Made by a program: the position numbers and the translations under genes. A stretch of 64,000 bases of DNA from positions 1-64,000 of the forward strand of contig JADJJK010000061.1 in NCBI GenBank assembly GCA_016706545.1, given 5' to 3'. This DNA comes from Myxococcales bacterium. Its GTDB lineage: Bacteria > Myxococcota_A > Polyangia > Haliangiales > Haliangiaceae. Each line of letters begins with the position of its first letter. Position 1 is the first letter of the stretch. Below are positions 49,174 to 61,185 of the stretch, one piece after another. The notes under the pieces were generated by a model. It was not told the DNA's origin. It saw only the letters and a program-made list of their open reading frames with translations, and ran no database searches.

Positions 49174-50165
49174 AGCTCTCTGGTTCAAGATTCCTGGTCA
49201 CCGGCGGCACCGGCTTCATCGGCCGCGGCCTGGTCCGCGGCCTGCTCGCCGCGGGCGCGCACGTGCGCTCGCTGGACAACGACTCGCGCGGCGCCCGCAC
49301 CCGCCTGGACGACGTGGTCGGCGAGCCGCGCACCCGCCTGGAGCTGGTGACCGGCGACGTCCGCGATCCGGCGGCGGTGGCCGCGGCGGTCGCCGGCATG
49401 GACAGCGTCCTGCACCTGGCGTACATCAACGGCACCGAGACCTTCTACACCAAGCCGGAGCTGGTGCTGGAGGTCGCCGTCAAGGGCATGATGAACGTGC
49501 TCGATGGCTGCATCCAGCACGGCGTGCGCGACCTGGTGCTGGCCTCCTCGTCGGAGGTGTACCAGACCCCGCCCACCGTGCCGACGGACGAGCAGGTGCC
49601 GCTCTCGGTCCCCGACGTGCAGAACCCGCGGTACTCCTACGGCGGCGGCAAGATCATCTCCGAGCTGCTGACGCTCAACTACGGGCGCAAGCACTTTGAC
49701 CGGGTGACCATCTTTCGGCCGCACAACTGCTACGGCCCGGACATGGGCAACGAGCACGTCATCCCGCAGCTCGCGCGGCGCCTGCACGGGCTGGCCAAGG
49801 CGACGCCGGGCGTGGTCACGCTGCCGATCCAGGGCACCGGCGAAGAGACCCGCGCGTTCGTGTACATCGACGACCTGGTCGACGGCGTGCTGCGCATGAT
49901 CGAGCACGGCGAGACGCTGGGCGTCTACCACGTCGGCACCGACGTCGAGGTCTCCATCGCCGAGCTGGCGCGCGGCATCGGCCGCGCGATGGGCCGCGAG
50001 GTGACGCTGACGCCCGGCCCGCTGCAACCCGGAGGCACGCCGCGGCGCTGCCCGGATATCCACAAGCTGCGGGCCCTGGGCTATGCGCCACGGGTCTCGC
50101 TCGAAGAAGGCCTGCGCCAGACCGTGCGCTGGTATGTCGATCAGATGGAGAGGAGCGCGACATGA
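49170..50165 (+). CDS. NAD-dependent sugar epimerase/dehydratase (extended SDR)
   Basis: 331 residues. Nucleotide loop VTGGTGFIGRGLVRG, GDVRDPAAV, then LASSSEVYQ and the catalytic Y157-K161 pair in YSYGGGK, which is YxxxK; FRPHNCYGPDMG and FVYIDDLVDGVL typify NDP-sugar epimerases/dehydratases. Product not determined. Starts at ATG overlapping the previous TGA and overlaps the next gene by four bases. Confidence 0.93.
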   Translation: MKLSGSRFLVTGGTGFIGRGLVRGLLAAGAHVRSLDNDSRGARTRLDDVVGEPRTRLELVTGDVRDPAAVAAAVAGMDSVLHLAYINGTETFYTKPELVLEVAVKGMMNVLDGCIQHGVRDLVLASSSEVYQTPPTVPTDEQVPLSVPDVQNPRYSYGGGKIISELLTLNYGRKHFDRVTIFRPHNCYGPDMGNEHVIPQLARRLHGLAKATPGVVTLPIQGTGEETRAFVYIDDLVDGVLRMIEHGETLGVYHVGTDVEVSIAELARGIGRAMGREVTLTPGPLQPGGTPRRCPDIHKLRALGYAPRVSLEEGLRQTVRWYVDQMERSAT

Positions 50166-51445
50166 GTCAGTCCCAGACGTTGGCCGCCGGATCCGGCGGT
50201 AGTGTCGTGGTGGAGCGTTGCCAGGTTTGCGACTCGACGGAGCTCGTGCCGGTGTTCTTCGCCGGCTACCTGCCGCCGGTCAACGGCATGCCCACCATCG
50301 GCGACAAGCTCGGCGAGCAGCCGGCCTATCCGGCGCAGGTGCTGTCGTGCCGGCGCTGCAAGCTGGCGCAGCTCGGCCTCATCGTCGATCCGGCCATCCT
50401 GTTTCCGCCGAGCTACCCGTACACCAGCGGCACCACCAAGATCTTGCGCGACAACTTCGCGCAGCTCTACACCGAGGTCTCCGGCCACTACCCGGTGCGC
50501 CCCACCGACCTGGTGGTGGACATCGGCTCCAACGACGGCACCTTGCTGAGCAACTTCCATCAGCACGGGATCCGGGTCCACGGCATCGAGCCGACCAACG
50601 CCGGCAAGCTGGCCAACGAGCGCGGCATCCGCACCCACATCTCGTTCTTTGGCCAGCCCGCGGTGGACCACGTGGTGGCGGAGAACGGCTGCCGGGCCCG
50701 CATCGTCACCGCGACCAACGTGTTCGCGCACATCGAGGACGTCAGCGGGGTCATGCGCGCCCTTTTGCACCTGCTCGACGACGACGGCATCTTCATCAGC
50801 GAGTCGCACTACTGGGTGTCCCTGCTGGAGACCTTGCAGTACGACACGGTCTATCACGAGCACCTGCGCTACTACTCGCTGACCAGCCTCGCGTACCTCC
50901 TGGAGGCGCACGGGCTGGAGGTCATCCGGGCGCGCCGGATCCCGACCCACGGCGGATCGATCCGCGTGTACGCCGCGCGCAAGGGCAAGTACCCGGTGGA
51001 TGCCAGCGTCGCCGAGATCATGGCCGTGGAGGACCAGCAGCTCACCGACGAGGCGCTGGCGCGCTTCCGGCGCGGCGTGGTGGACTCCAAGCTGGCGCTG
51101 TACGCGCTGCTCAAGGACATCCACGCCGCCGGCGACCGCGTCTACGCGGTGGGCGCGCCGTCGCGCGCGTCCACCCTCATCAACTACGTGGGGCTCGACG
51201 AGGGCATCATCGACTGCGTGCTGGAGATCAAGGGCTCGTACAAGATCAACAAGTACATCCCGGGCACGCTCATCCCGGTGCTCGAGGAGTCCATCTTGTT
51301 CAAGGACCAGCCGCGGTACGCGCTGCTCCTGTCCTGGCACATCGCCGATGAGCTCATCCCCAAGCTGACCGCGCGCGGCTTCACCGGGGACTACATCGTG
51401 CCGCTGCCGGTGCCGCACATCGTGCGGGGATCCAAGAGCGCATGA
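50162..51445 (+). CDS. NDP-sugar C-methyltransferase-like protein
   Basis: 427 residues in the three-part layout of TylC3/CalS11-type enzymes: zinc-binding N-terminus with CQVC and CRRC (C20, C23, C63, C66), SAM-binding domain with VVDIGSNDGTLLSNF (118-132) and IVTATNVFAHIEDV, and a C-terminal domain YYSLTSLAYLLEAHGLEV and VYAVGAPSRASTLINY. These enzymes put a C-methyl (for example at C3) on a keto-sugar. The presence indicates a branched deoxy-sugar or similar product. ATGA overlap at both ends. Confidence 0.92.
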   Translation: MSQSQTLAAGSGGSVVVERCQVCDSTELVPVFFAGYLPPVNGMPTIGDKLGEQPAYPAQVLSCRRCKLAQLGLIVDPAILFPPSYPYTSGTTKILRDNFAQLYTEVSGHYPVRPTDLVVDIGSNDGTLLSNFHQHGIRVHGIEPTNAGKLANERGIRTHISFFGQPAVDHVVAENGCRARIVTATNVFAHIEDVSGVMRALLHLLDDDGIFISESHYWVSLLETLQYDTVYHEHLRYYSLTSLAYLLEAHGLEVIRARRIPTHGGSIRVYAARKGKYPVDASVAEIMAVEDQQLTDEALARFRRGVVDSKLALYALLKDIHAAGDRVYAVGAPSRASTLINYVGLDEGIIDCVLEIKGSYKINKYIPGTLIPVLEESILFKDQPRYALLLSWHIADELIPKLTARGFTGDYIVPLPVPHIVRGSKSA

Positions 51446-52197
51446 CCGGCGAGCCCAAGGCCCCGCCGGAGGCGCAGCGCGAGGTCGAGTTCTTCGACAA
51501 GTTCGTGGCCGAGCATGGGGACTACGACGTGCTCGGCGAGGGCGCCTACGCGCGGCTGCGCGAGGCGTTCGTGCGCGCGGTCGCGCCGCAGCCTGGCGAG
51601 CGCTGCATCGATCTGGGGTGCGGCACCGGCGCCTTCACCCGGCGGCTGGGCGAGCTTGGCCTCGCGCTGGCCGGCATGGACATCTCGCCGGTGTCCGTGG
51701 AGCACGCGCGCAAGATCGCCCCGGACATCGAGTACCTGGTTGGCGACATCACCGACACCAAGCTGCCCGATGGCAGCTACGACATCGTGCTGTACTCGGG
51801 CGTGCTGCACCACTTCAGCACCCGGCAAGCGCGGCTCGCGGTGCTGCGCGAGGGCCATCGCCTGCTGGCCCCCGGCGGGCGGCTGTTCGCCTATGATCCG
51901 AGCGCGCACAGCCCGTCGATGTGGCTGTACCGCGATCCGCGCTCCCCGCTGTTCTCGCAGAAGGGCAAGACGGAGAACGAGGTGCTGCTGTCACGCGCCG
52001 AGCTGGCCCAGGAGCTCCGCGACGCAGGCTTCGCGGAGCCCAAGATCCACGGGCTCGCCGGCATCTCGTTCGCGTTCGTGGAGAGCCGGTTCGCCAGCGT
52101 GATCCTGCCGCTGTACAACCTGTACGAGCAGGTGCTGCGCTATTCGCCGCTGGAAGACCGGCTGGGCACGTTCCTCGTCACCGTCGCCCGCAAGTAG
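51442..52197 (+). CDS. class I SAM methyltransferase
   Basis: 251 residues. Motif I CIDLGCGTGAFTRRL, acidic residue in GMDISP, DGSYDIVLYSGVLHHF and LLAPGGRLFAYDP. Probably methylates a sugar or acceptor of the operon. Start overlaps the previous stop by ATGA; it is the last gene of the unit and is followed by the palindromic element. Confidence 0.9.
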   Translation: MTGEPKAPPEAQREVEFFDKFVAEHGDYDVLGEGAYARLREAFVRAVAPQPGERCIDLGCGTGAFTRRLGELGLALAGMDISPVSVEHARKIAPDIEYLVGDITDTKLPDGSYDIVLYSGVLHHFSTRQARLAVLREGHRLLAPGGRLFAYDPSAHSPSMWLYRDPRSPLFSQKGKTENEVLLSRAELAQELRDAGFAEPKIHGLAGISFAFVESRFASVILPLYNLYEQVLRYSPLEDRLGTFLVTVARK

Positions 52198-52212
52198 CGG
52201 CGCGGACCGAGG

Positions 52213-52376
52213 TAGTACCTCTCCACAGAGGTTCTGACCGTTTGAGGCTGCCGATCCATCGCCGATCGCTGCGTTGCCGCTCCTCGCGGTACGCCCGGTA
52301 GCGCTTCGTCGCGGCGCCTTGCGCTCGGCGCGCCTCGGCACCCTCAACCAGTCATTTCCTCTGTGGAGAGGTACTA
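52213..52376. repeat. 164-bp palindromic element with 19-bp perfect terminal inverted repeats
   Basis: TAGTACCTCTCCACAGAGG at 52213-52231 is the exact reverse complement of 52358-52376. Complementarity continues inward (TGACCGTTTGAGG against the reverse of CCTCAACCAGTCA, two mismatches) and further imperfect pairing follows, so the whole element can fold as one long stem. Each end also forms a small hairpin (ACCTCT-CCAC-AGAGGT). The right end contains the stop codon of the convergent gene. It looks like a MITE or a REP/BIME-type structural element at the junction of convergent genes. No coding potential. Confidence 0.8.
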
Positions 52377-53408
52377 GCGCCCTTTGCGCGGCGCCATCGC
52401 GCCGTCGATGCGCCGCGCCAAGGGCGTGCAAGCAAGGCCAACCGCGGCCAGGGCGACCACGCCATAGACGAAGTGCGTGATGGCGAAGGCCAGCACCGCG
52501 GCCGAGCGCGCCTCGGCGGTGGCGCCGACGGCGAGGTCACTGAAGAAGAAGACGAACGCGGCCTGGGTGGTGCCGAGCCCGCCGGGGGCAAACGGCAACA
52601 CCGACGCGAACACCACCGCGGGCGCGTACATGAGGCCGGCGGAGAAGGGCACCGGGATCCCCCACGCCACCAGGGCCAGCCAGTGGCCGAGCACCACCAC
52701 CATCAGATGCGGCAACCGGGCCAGGATGGCGGCGGTGTGGCCGCGCAGGCCAGCCTCGAACAGCGGCGCGAAGAGCTGCAGCCGAGTGAGAAAGCGCGGC
52801 GCCACCGCGATGACCAGGAGATAGCCGGCCAGGGCGGCGCAGCCCCCGACCAGGGTGAACCACATCGCCTGGTGTCCCGGATCGGCGGCGTGGGTGGCCC
52901 AGGCGACGGTGGTGATGAGCAACAGCGTCGCCAGGCTGGTGCCGATGAGAAACAGCGTGGAGCCGACCGCGCGCAGGGTCGGCGCGCCGGTGCGGTGCAG
53001 GTAGTAGCCGAAGGCGCCCTGGCCCACCGCGTAGTTGATGACGATCAGCAGATAGGTGGCGCCGCGCACCGCCGCGATGTGCAAGAGCGGACGACGGATG
53101 CGCACCGCGCGCAGCGCCACCCAGCTCGACAGCGAGTCGGTACACAAGACCGCCACCATGATCGCCAGGTTCACCGCGGCGAGCAGCAGGTGCGGCCCCT
53201 GCCCCACTGCGTCACGGAACGCATCGAAGGGCAGCCGCATCCCCAGGACGACCAGGATGCCGAGCCCGATGAGCCAGGGCAGCGCGCGCCGCAACAACCC
53301 CGGCGTCGCCGGCGCGGCGACGGTTGGCGCAGCGGCCGATGCGACGACCGATGCGGCAGCGGTTGGCGCGGCGGCGGTTGGCGCGGCGGCCGACGCAGGC
53401 TCCGCCAT
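52374..53408 (-). CDS. lysylphosphatidylglycerol-synthase-like flippase domain protein (UPF0104 family)
   Basis: 344 residues from ATG 53408. After an Ala/Pro/Thr-rich N-terminus (about 35 residues), about eight transmembrane helices with LLIVINYAVGQGAFGYYLHRTG and APGGLGTTQAAFVFFF, the latter a hallmark of the LPG_synthase_TM family (C-terminus PFAPGGLGxxE/Q). These proteins include lipid flippases and undecaprenyl-lipid transporters; here transport of the operon's product across the membrane is plausible but inferred. Its stop is inside the palindromic element. Confidence 0.85.
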   Translation of the reverse strand: MAEPASAAAPTAAAPTAAASVVASAAAPTVAAPATPGLLRRALPWLIGLGILVVLGMRLPFDAFRDAVGQGPHLLLAAVNLAIMVAVLCTDSLSSWVALRAVRIRRPLLHIAAVRGATYLLIVINYAVGQGAFGYYLHRTGAPTLRAVGSTLFLIGTSLATLLLITTVAWATHAADPGHQAMWFTLVGGCAALAGYLLVIAVAPRFLTRLQLFAPLFEAGLRGHTAAILARLPHLMVVVLGHWLALVAWGIPVPFSAGLMYAPAVVFASVLPFAPGGLGTTQAAFVFFFSDLAVGATAEARSAAVLAFAITHFVYGVVALAAVGLACTPLARRIDGAMAPRKGR

Positions 53409-53766
53409 GGAGCGGTCCCCGTGCGACTCTGCCCGGTGAGGGGCGAGCAGGTCTTGGGGCCCGGCTGCCACCGCGGCATACTACCCAGCGTGGCCCTGGC
53501 AGCTACTCTCGAGGCCGAGATTGCTCACGCGCGGTGAGGATAGCCACCTTTCATCGTGAGCAATGCAACAAACACGCCACCGCTGGCTTTGCGCTTGCCA
53601 GCCTTGCCCTCGATGGGAGAGCATCGAAGCGCACGAGGCGTGACCGACGAGTGATCGAGGCGTGACCGACGGGTGACCGACGGTGATCGACGGTGATCGA
53701 CGGGGATCGACGGGTGACCCGAGTGACTGCAAAGAGATCGCGAGCGCATCGCGAGAACATCGAGCC
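53409..53766. other. 358-bp divergent region
   Basis: Separates the flippase-like gene from the methyltransferase gene. The part from 53637 to 53720 is a degenerate tandem array; the remainder has no gene-like open frame. Presumably contains both promoters. Confidence 0.5.
53637..53720. repeat. 10-bp degenerate tandem array (CGGTGATCGA)
   Basis: At least four adjacent 10-bp units near 53672-53715, with looser GTGACCGACG-type units before them, 47 bp upstream of the methyltransferase ATG. Confidence 0.75.
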
Positions 53767-54672
53767 ATGAAGGACCGAGCCAGCCAGACCGCCGCCATGG
53801 TAGCCGCCGCGCGAGCGCTCGGCGCGCAGCTCCCGCCCCAGGCGCAGCTCGCCGCGGATCCCGATGGCTTTCGCTTCGTCCATCCGACGATCGCCGCGGC
53901 GCTGCGCGAGCGCGGCGCCTTCACCGCGGCGCTGCGGCTCCCCGGGCCCCTGCGGCGCTGGATCGTGTACATGCAGGTGCGCACCCGCGTCATCGACGAT
54001 GCGCTGCGAGAGTTCGTGGCAGCGGGCGGGCGCCAGGTGCTGCTGCTGGGGGCCGGCTATGATTGCCGCGCGCACCGGCTGGCGGAGCACCTGGAGGGCG
54101 CGGCGGTGTTCGAGGTCGATCACCCCGCCACCCAGCGGCGCAAACGCAAGATCTTGGACAGCTCGACGCAGCCGCGCGGCGCGGCGCGATACCTGCCGTG
54201 GGACTTTGAACGGCAGCCGATGGCCGACCTGCCGGCGGCGCTGGCGGCAGCAGGCCACAAGGCCAGCGAGCCCACGCTGGTGGTGTGGGAGGGCGTGACG
54301 ATGTACCTGACGAAGGACGCGATCGAGGCGACGGTGGCCGCGGTTCGGGTGCTCGGCTCGGCGGGCTCGCGGCTGGTGTTCACCTACTTCGACCGCGCCC
54401 ACGTCCTTGGCCAGGCGCCCTGGCCGTCGCGGCTGGCCCGCGCCGCGGTGGCCCAGGTCGGTGAGCCGTGGCGCTGGGGATGGGCGCCGGCCGAGCTCCC
54501 CGGCTGGCTGGCCGAGCGCCGCCTCGAGCTGGTGAGCGACACGTCGATGCCGCAGGCCGCCGCGCGGCTGTTGCCAGCGCGCTGGGCGCGCGAGGTGCGA
54601 GAGCGAGCGCCGTGGCGGGCGCGGCTCGCGGCGATCGGCTACGAGCGCATCGCCGTCACCGGCATGGGATGA
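53767..54672 (+). CDS. SAM-dependent O-methyltransferase (PPM/LCMT-like family)
   Basis: 301 residues from ATG 53767 (MKDRASQTAAMVAAARALGA). Characteristic RTRVIDD, then VLLLGAGYDCRAHRL, VFEVDHPATQRRKRKIL, VVWEGVTMYLTKDAIEATV and LVFTYFD match the leucine-carboxyl/secondary-metabolite methyltransferase family (TIGR00027-like) abundant in actinobacteria and myxobacteria. Substrate unknown. No obvious operon partner. Confidence 0.9.
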   Translation: MKDRASQTAAMVAAARALGAQLPPQAQLAADPDGFRFVHPTIAAALRERGAFTAALRLPGPLRRWIVYMQVRTRVIDDALREFVAAGGRQVLLLGAGYDCRAHRLAEHLEGAAVFEVDHPATQRRKRKILDSSTQPRGAARYLPWDFERQPMADLPAALAAAGHKASEPTLVVWEGVTMYLTKDAIEATVAAVRVLGSAGSRLVFTYFDRAHVLGQAPWPSRLARAAVAQVGEPWRWGWAPAELPGWLAERRLELVSDTSMPQAAARLLPARWAREVRERAPWRARLAAIGYERIAVTGMG

Positions 54673-54895
54673 GCGGCGATCCGCGGACAACGCGCGGTGT
54701 CAGGATGGTAAGGGATTTTCCAAGGTGGCGCTGGCCAAGAGCCCGCAGCGACGTGCGGGAAGCTGCCGGCGGGCGGAAAAAGCCTGGGCAGGCCGTGGTA
54801 CGGTCCGCACCCACCCGCGCTGGTCTAGCGCAGCTTCCGATACCTCCGGGCACCGCCGGATTGGGGCCGGCGTCGCCGGTTCGAAGGATCAGTCA

Positions 54896-58468
<3,573 letters not shown>

Positions 58469-58476
58469 GCGGCCCG

Positions 58477-59013
58477 ATGATCGATGACTTCACCGCGGAA
58501 GTTGGCAGCCACACCAGCCCCACCCACCGCACGGAGCCCGTGACCTCAAGCACCAGCCTGCCTGCCATGGATCTCGATGACGAGATCGATCGCAGCCTGG
58601 AGATGCTGGATGACAACCTCGGGCTGATGGACGCCCCACCCGCAGAAGTGACGTCTGGCGAAGCTCCCCCCGTGGACCCCGGGTTCATGCCCAACGCGCT
58701 GCCGCCAGACGAAGACGGCGATGGCGACGAAGACGACACCGGCGCGGCGCGCCGCTCGATCCGGCGCCACGGGTCTGACGCCTGGCTAGCCGATGTCTCC
58801 GAGGACGACGCAGACGACGAGGACGCAGACGACGAGGACGCAGACGACGAGGACGACGAGGACGCAGGCGACGCGCCCGAGGACGACCTCGAGTCGCTGC
58901 GAGGACGGCTCGAGGGCAGCATGGACACCGAGCTGGAGGAGCCGGAGGGGACCCCGGATGGGACAGGCGGCCGAGGACGGCGTGCTGGCAGCGATGACAC
59001 CTGGAACAACTGA
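58477..59013 (+). pseudogene. displaced C-terminal part of the TPR/MORN/HEAT protein
   Basis: In frame with the acidic tail of the gene above, not with its present end. An independent start here is unlikely: the frame is open without a stop back through the GACGACGAR array to 58121, so the ATG at 58477 is internal. It encodes 178 acidic residues with DDADDEDADDEDADDED and DDTWNN at the end. Treated as the true C-terminus separated by the frameshift, not as a gene. Confidence 0.75.
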
Positions 59014-59062
59014 CGCCAGGGACCCGCGCTGATCCGGAGCTTCCGCGGCAATCCGCGCAAAA

Positions 59063-59809
59063 GTGAGCGCCGCGCCGCTGACGCTCGCGCCGTGGATCCA
59101 TACCCACATTGCATTCGCCGACGCTCTGGGGCTCACTGGGAGCATGGACTTCGTCTTCATGTTGACCCGGTCCGATCAGACCGTGACCGATTGCCTCGAG
59201 GTGCTCGAGGAGATCCGCCCGGTAGGGCTCACGCATATCGGCTTCAAGGACATCGGCGTACCACCCGAGGTGCTCGGCGAGCTGCGGCGCCGCATCACGG
59301 CCATGGGCGCCATCAGCTACATGGAGGTGGTCAGCACCTCTGCCGAGGCCTGCCTGCGCTCAGCGCAGGTGGCGCGCGACATCGGCATCGACCGGCTGCT
59401 CGGCGGAACCCAGGTCGACGAGGTGCTGCGGCTGCTCGACGGCAGCGCCGTGCAGTACCACCCGTTCCCCGGCCAGCCGTTTGGCCACCCCACCAAGCTC
59501 GCCGGCACCGCCGCCAAGGTGGAAGCAGACTGCCGCCAGTTCGCCGCCAAGGGCTGCGCCGGCGTGGACCTGCTGGCGTACAGGGCGACCGAGGCGGATC
59601 CGCTGGAGCTGGTGCGCGCGGCGCGACGCGGCACGCCCGGCTATCTGCTGGTGGCTGGCAGCGTCAGCACCAAGGAGCAGATCCGCGCGCTGGCCGAGGC
59701 CGGCGCCGACGCCTTCACCATCGGCTCGGCCGCGTTCGACGGATCCTTCTCCCCGCTCAAGGGCTCGCTGCGCTCTCAGCTCCGAGACATCCTCGATGCC
59801 TGCACCTGA
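59063..59809 (+). CDS. TIM-barrel-like protein of unknown function, coupled to a glycerol-1-phosphate dehydrogenase
   Basis: 248 residues, GTG start (weak Shine-Dalgarno). The sequence has alternating beta/alpha repeats with VGLTHIGFKDIGV, AISYMEVVST, ERLLGGTQVDEV-type loops (DRLLGGTQVDEVL) and a C-terminal phosphate-binding-like LVAGSVSTKEQIRALAEAGADAFTIGSAAFDG as in HisA- or PcrB-like barrels. I do not recognise the exact family, and PcrB signatures are absent. The next gene starts inside it (14-bp overlap), so the pair works together. The start is after the acidic protein by 49 bp. Confidence 0.75.
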   Translation: MSAAPLTLAPWIHTHIAFADALGLTGSMDFVFMLTRSDQTVTDCLEVLEEIRPVGLTHIGFKDIGVPPEVLGELRRRITAMGAISYMEVVSTSAEACLRSAQVARDIGIDRLLGGTQVDEVLRLLDGSAVQYHPFPGQPFGHPTKLAGTAAKVEADCRQFAAKGCAGVDLLAYRATEADPLELVRAARRGTPGYLLVAGSVSTKEQIRALAEAGADAFTIGSAAFDGSFSPLKGSLRSQLRDILDACT

Positions 59810-61127
59810 GCGCCGAGCGCCACGCGCAGATCCGCTGGCCGAGCTGCTCGCCGGCGACTACCGCGATCCGCAGACGGGCGAGCCCTTGCGCGCGCCGGTG
59901 CGCTCGCTGGTGATCGAGGACGACCTGCGCGATCGCGAGGTCGAGCTGGTGGCGGCGCTGGAGCTGGGTACCCACCTGGCGGTGGTGGGCGACGACGATA
60001 CCTTCGCGGCGCTCGGCGACCGGGTGGCGGCGGCGCTGTCCGCTCGGTTCTCGGTGCAACGCATCTCCCTGGGGCGCCGCCCGCACGCCGACGCCGTCAC
60101 GCTGGCCAAGCTTTGCCAGACGCTTGCCCCTCGCACCGACGCCGTGGTGGCGGTGGGCTCCGGCACGATCAATGATCTCTGCAAGCTCGCCGCCAAGGCG
60201 AGGAGCTGTCCTCAGCTCGTGTTCGCCACCGCGCCGTCGATGAACGGGTACACGTCGGTGAGCGCGTCGATCACCGAAGACGGCCTCAAGCGCTCGATGC
60301 GCGCGAACACGCCGGTGGGCGTGTTCTTCGATCTGTCCGTGCTGGCAGCCGCGCCGCCGCGGCTCTTGCGCGCCGGCCTGGGCGACAGCCTGTGTCGCTC
60401 GACGGCCCAGGCGGATTGGTTGCTGGCGCACCTGCTGCTTGACCAGCCCTACCGCGAGGCGCCCTTTGCCATGCTCGCCGCCGACGAGGCGTTGCTGTGC
60501 GCCGAGCCGCAGGCGCTCATGGCCGGCGACATCGCGATGATGCGGAGCCTCGCGCGTACGCTGGCGCTGTCGGGCTTTGGCATGACGCTCTGTGGCGGCA
60601 GCTACCCGGCGAGCCAGGGTGAGCACCTCCTTGGTCACTATGTCGACATGCTGGGCCTCGCCACCGAGCACAGCTTTCACGGCGAGCAGATCGGCGTGGC
60701 GACGCTGGCGATGGCGCGGCTGCAGCAGTCCATGCTCGCCGAAGAGTCACCGCCGCGCCTGGCGCCCTCCGGGCTGTCGTACGAGCGCCTGGCTGCGCAC
60801 TTTGGCGCCGCGCTGGGCAAGAGCTGCTGGGAAGAGGCGCGCGCCAAGTGCTTCGACGCCCCGCGCACCGACCAGCTCAACGAGCGCTTGCACGCCCGCT
60901 GGCCGGCCATGCGGCAGCGAATCGCCGCCGTGACCCGGCCGGCCGAGGAGCTGTTGTCCACGCTGCGCGCCGCGGGCGCCGCGACCACGCCAGGACAGCT
61001 TGGATGGAGCCAGGGGACCTTCGCCGCGGCGCTGGTGCATGCTCGAGAGATCCGGAACCGCTACACGTTCCTTGATCTGGCAGCGGACGCCAGCCTCGAC
61101 GTGGTGGCGCTGGCGACCTCCGCATAG
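59796..61127 (+). CDS. egsA: sn-glycerol-1-phosphate dehydrogenase (EgsA/AraM-like)
   Basis: 443 residues from ATG 59796. NAD(P)-binding VVGDDDTF, AVGSGTINDLCKLAAK, TAPSMNGYTSVSASIT are family signatures. Metal ligands are expected from GLGDSLCRSTAQADWLL (Asp), GEHLLGHYVDM (His) and TEHSFHGEQIGVATL (His). The enzyme reduces dihydroxyacetone phosphate to sn-glycerol-1-phosphate, the archaeal lipid backbone stereoisomer; in Bacillus AraM supplies PcrB. A bacterial copy paired with a barrel protein is notable. C-terminal HAREIRNRYTFLDLAADA is typical. Followed by a 10-bp repeat array. Confidence 0.9.
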   Translation: MPAPERRAPRADPLAELLAGDYRDPQTGEPLRAPVRSLVIEDDLRDREVELVAALELGTHLAVVGDDDTFAALGDRVAAALSARFSVQRISLGRRPHADAVTLAKLCQTLAPRTDAVVAVGSGTINDLCKLAAKARSCPQLVFATAPSMNGYTSVSASITEDGLKRSMRANTPVGVFFDLSVLAAAPPRLLRAGLGDSLCRSTAQADWLLAHLLLDQPYREAPFAMLAADEALLCAEPQALMAGDIAMMRSLARTLALSGFGMTLCGGSYPASQGEHLLGHYVDMLGLATEHSFHGEQIGVATLAMARLQQSMLAEESPPRLAPSGLSYERLAAHFGAALGKSCWEEARAKCFDAPRTDQLNERLHARWPAMRQRIAAVTRPAEELLSTLRAAGAATTPGQLGWSQGTFAAALVHAREIRNRYTFLDLAADASLDVVALATSA

Positions 61128-61128
61128 C

Positions 61129-61168
61129 CGCGCTGGGCCGCGCTGGGCCGCGCTGGGCCGCGCTGGTG
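61129..61168. repeat. 10-bp tandem array (CGCTGGGCCG)
   Basis: Three perfect and one partial unit directly after the glycerol-1-phosphate dehydrogenase stop (61125-61127). Confidence 0.9.
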
Positions 61169-61185
61169 TGAGGGCGGCGACGACG

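Noticed and set aside
59063..59809. Identity as PcrB/heptaprenylglyceryl phosphate synthase
   Set aside because: The barrel-like layout and neighbour fit, but the PcrB-type signature motifs are missing, so it is left as unassigned.
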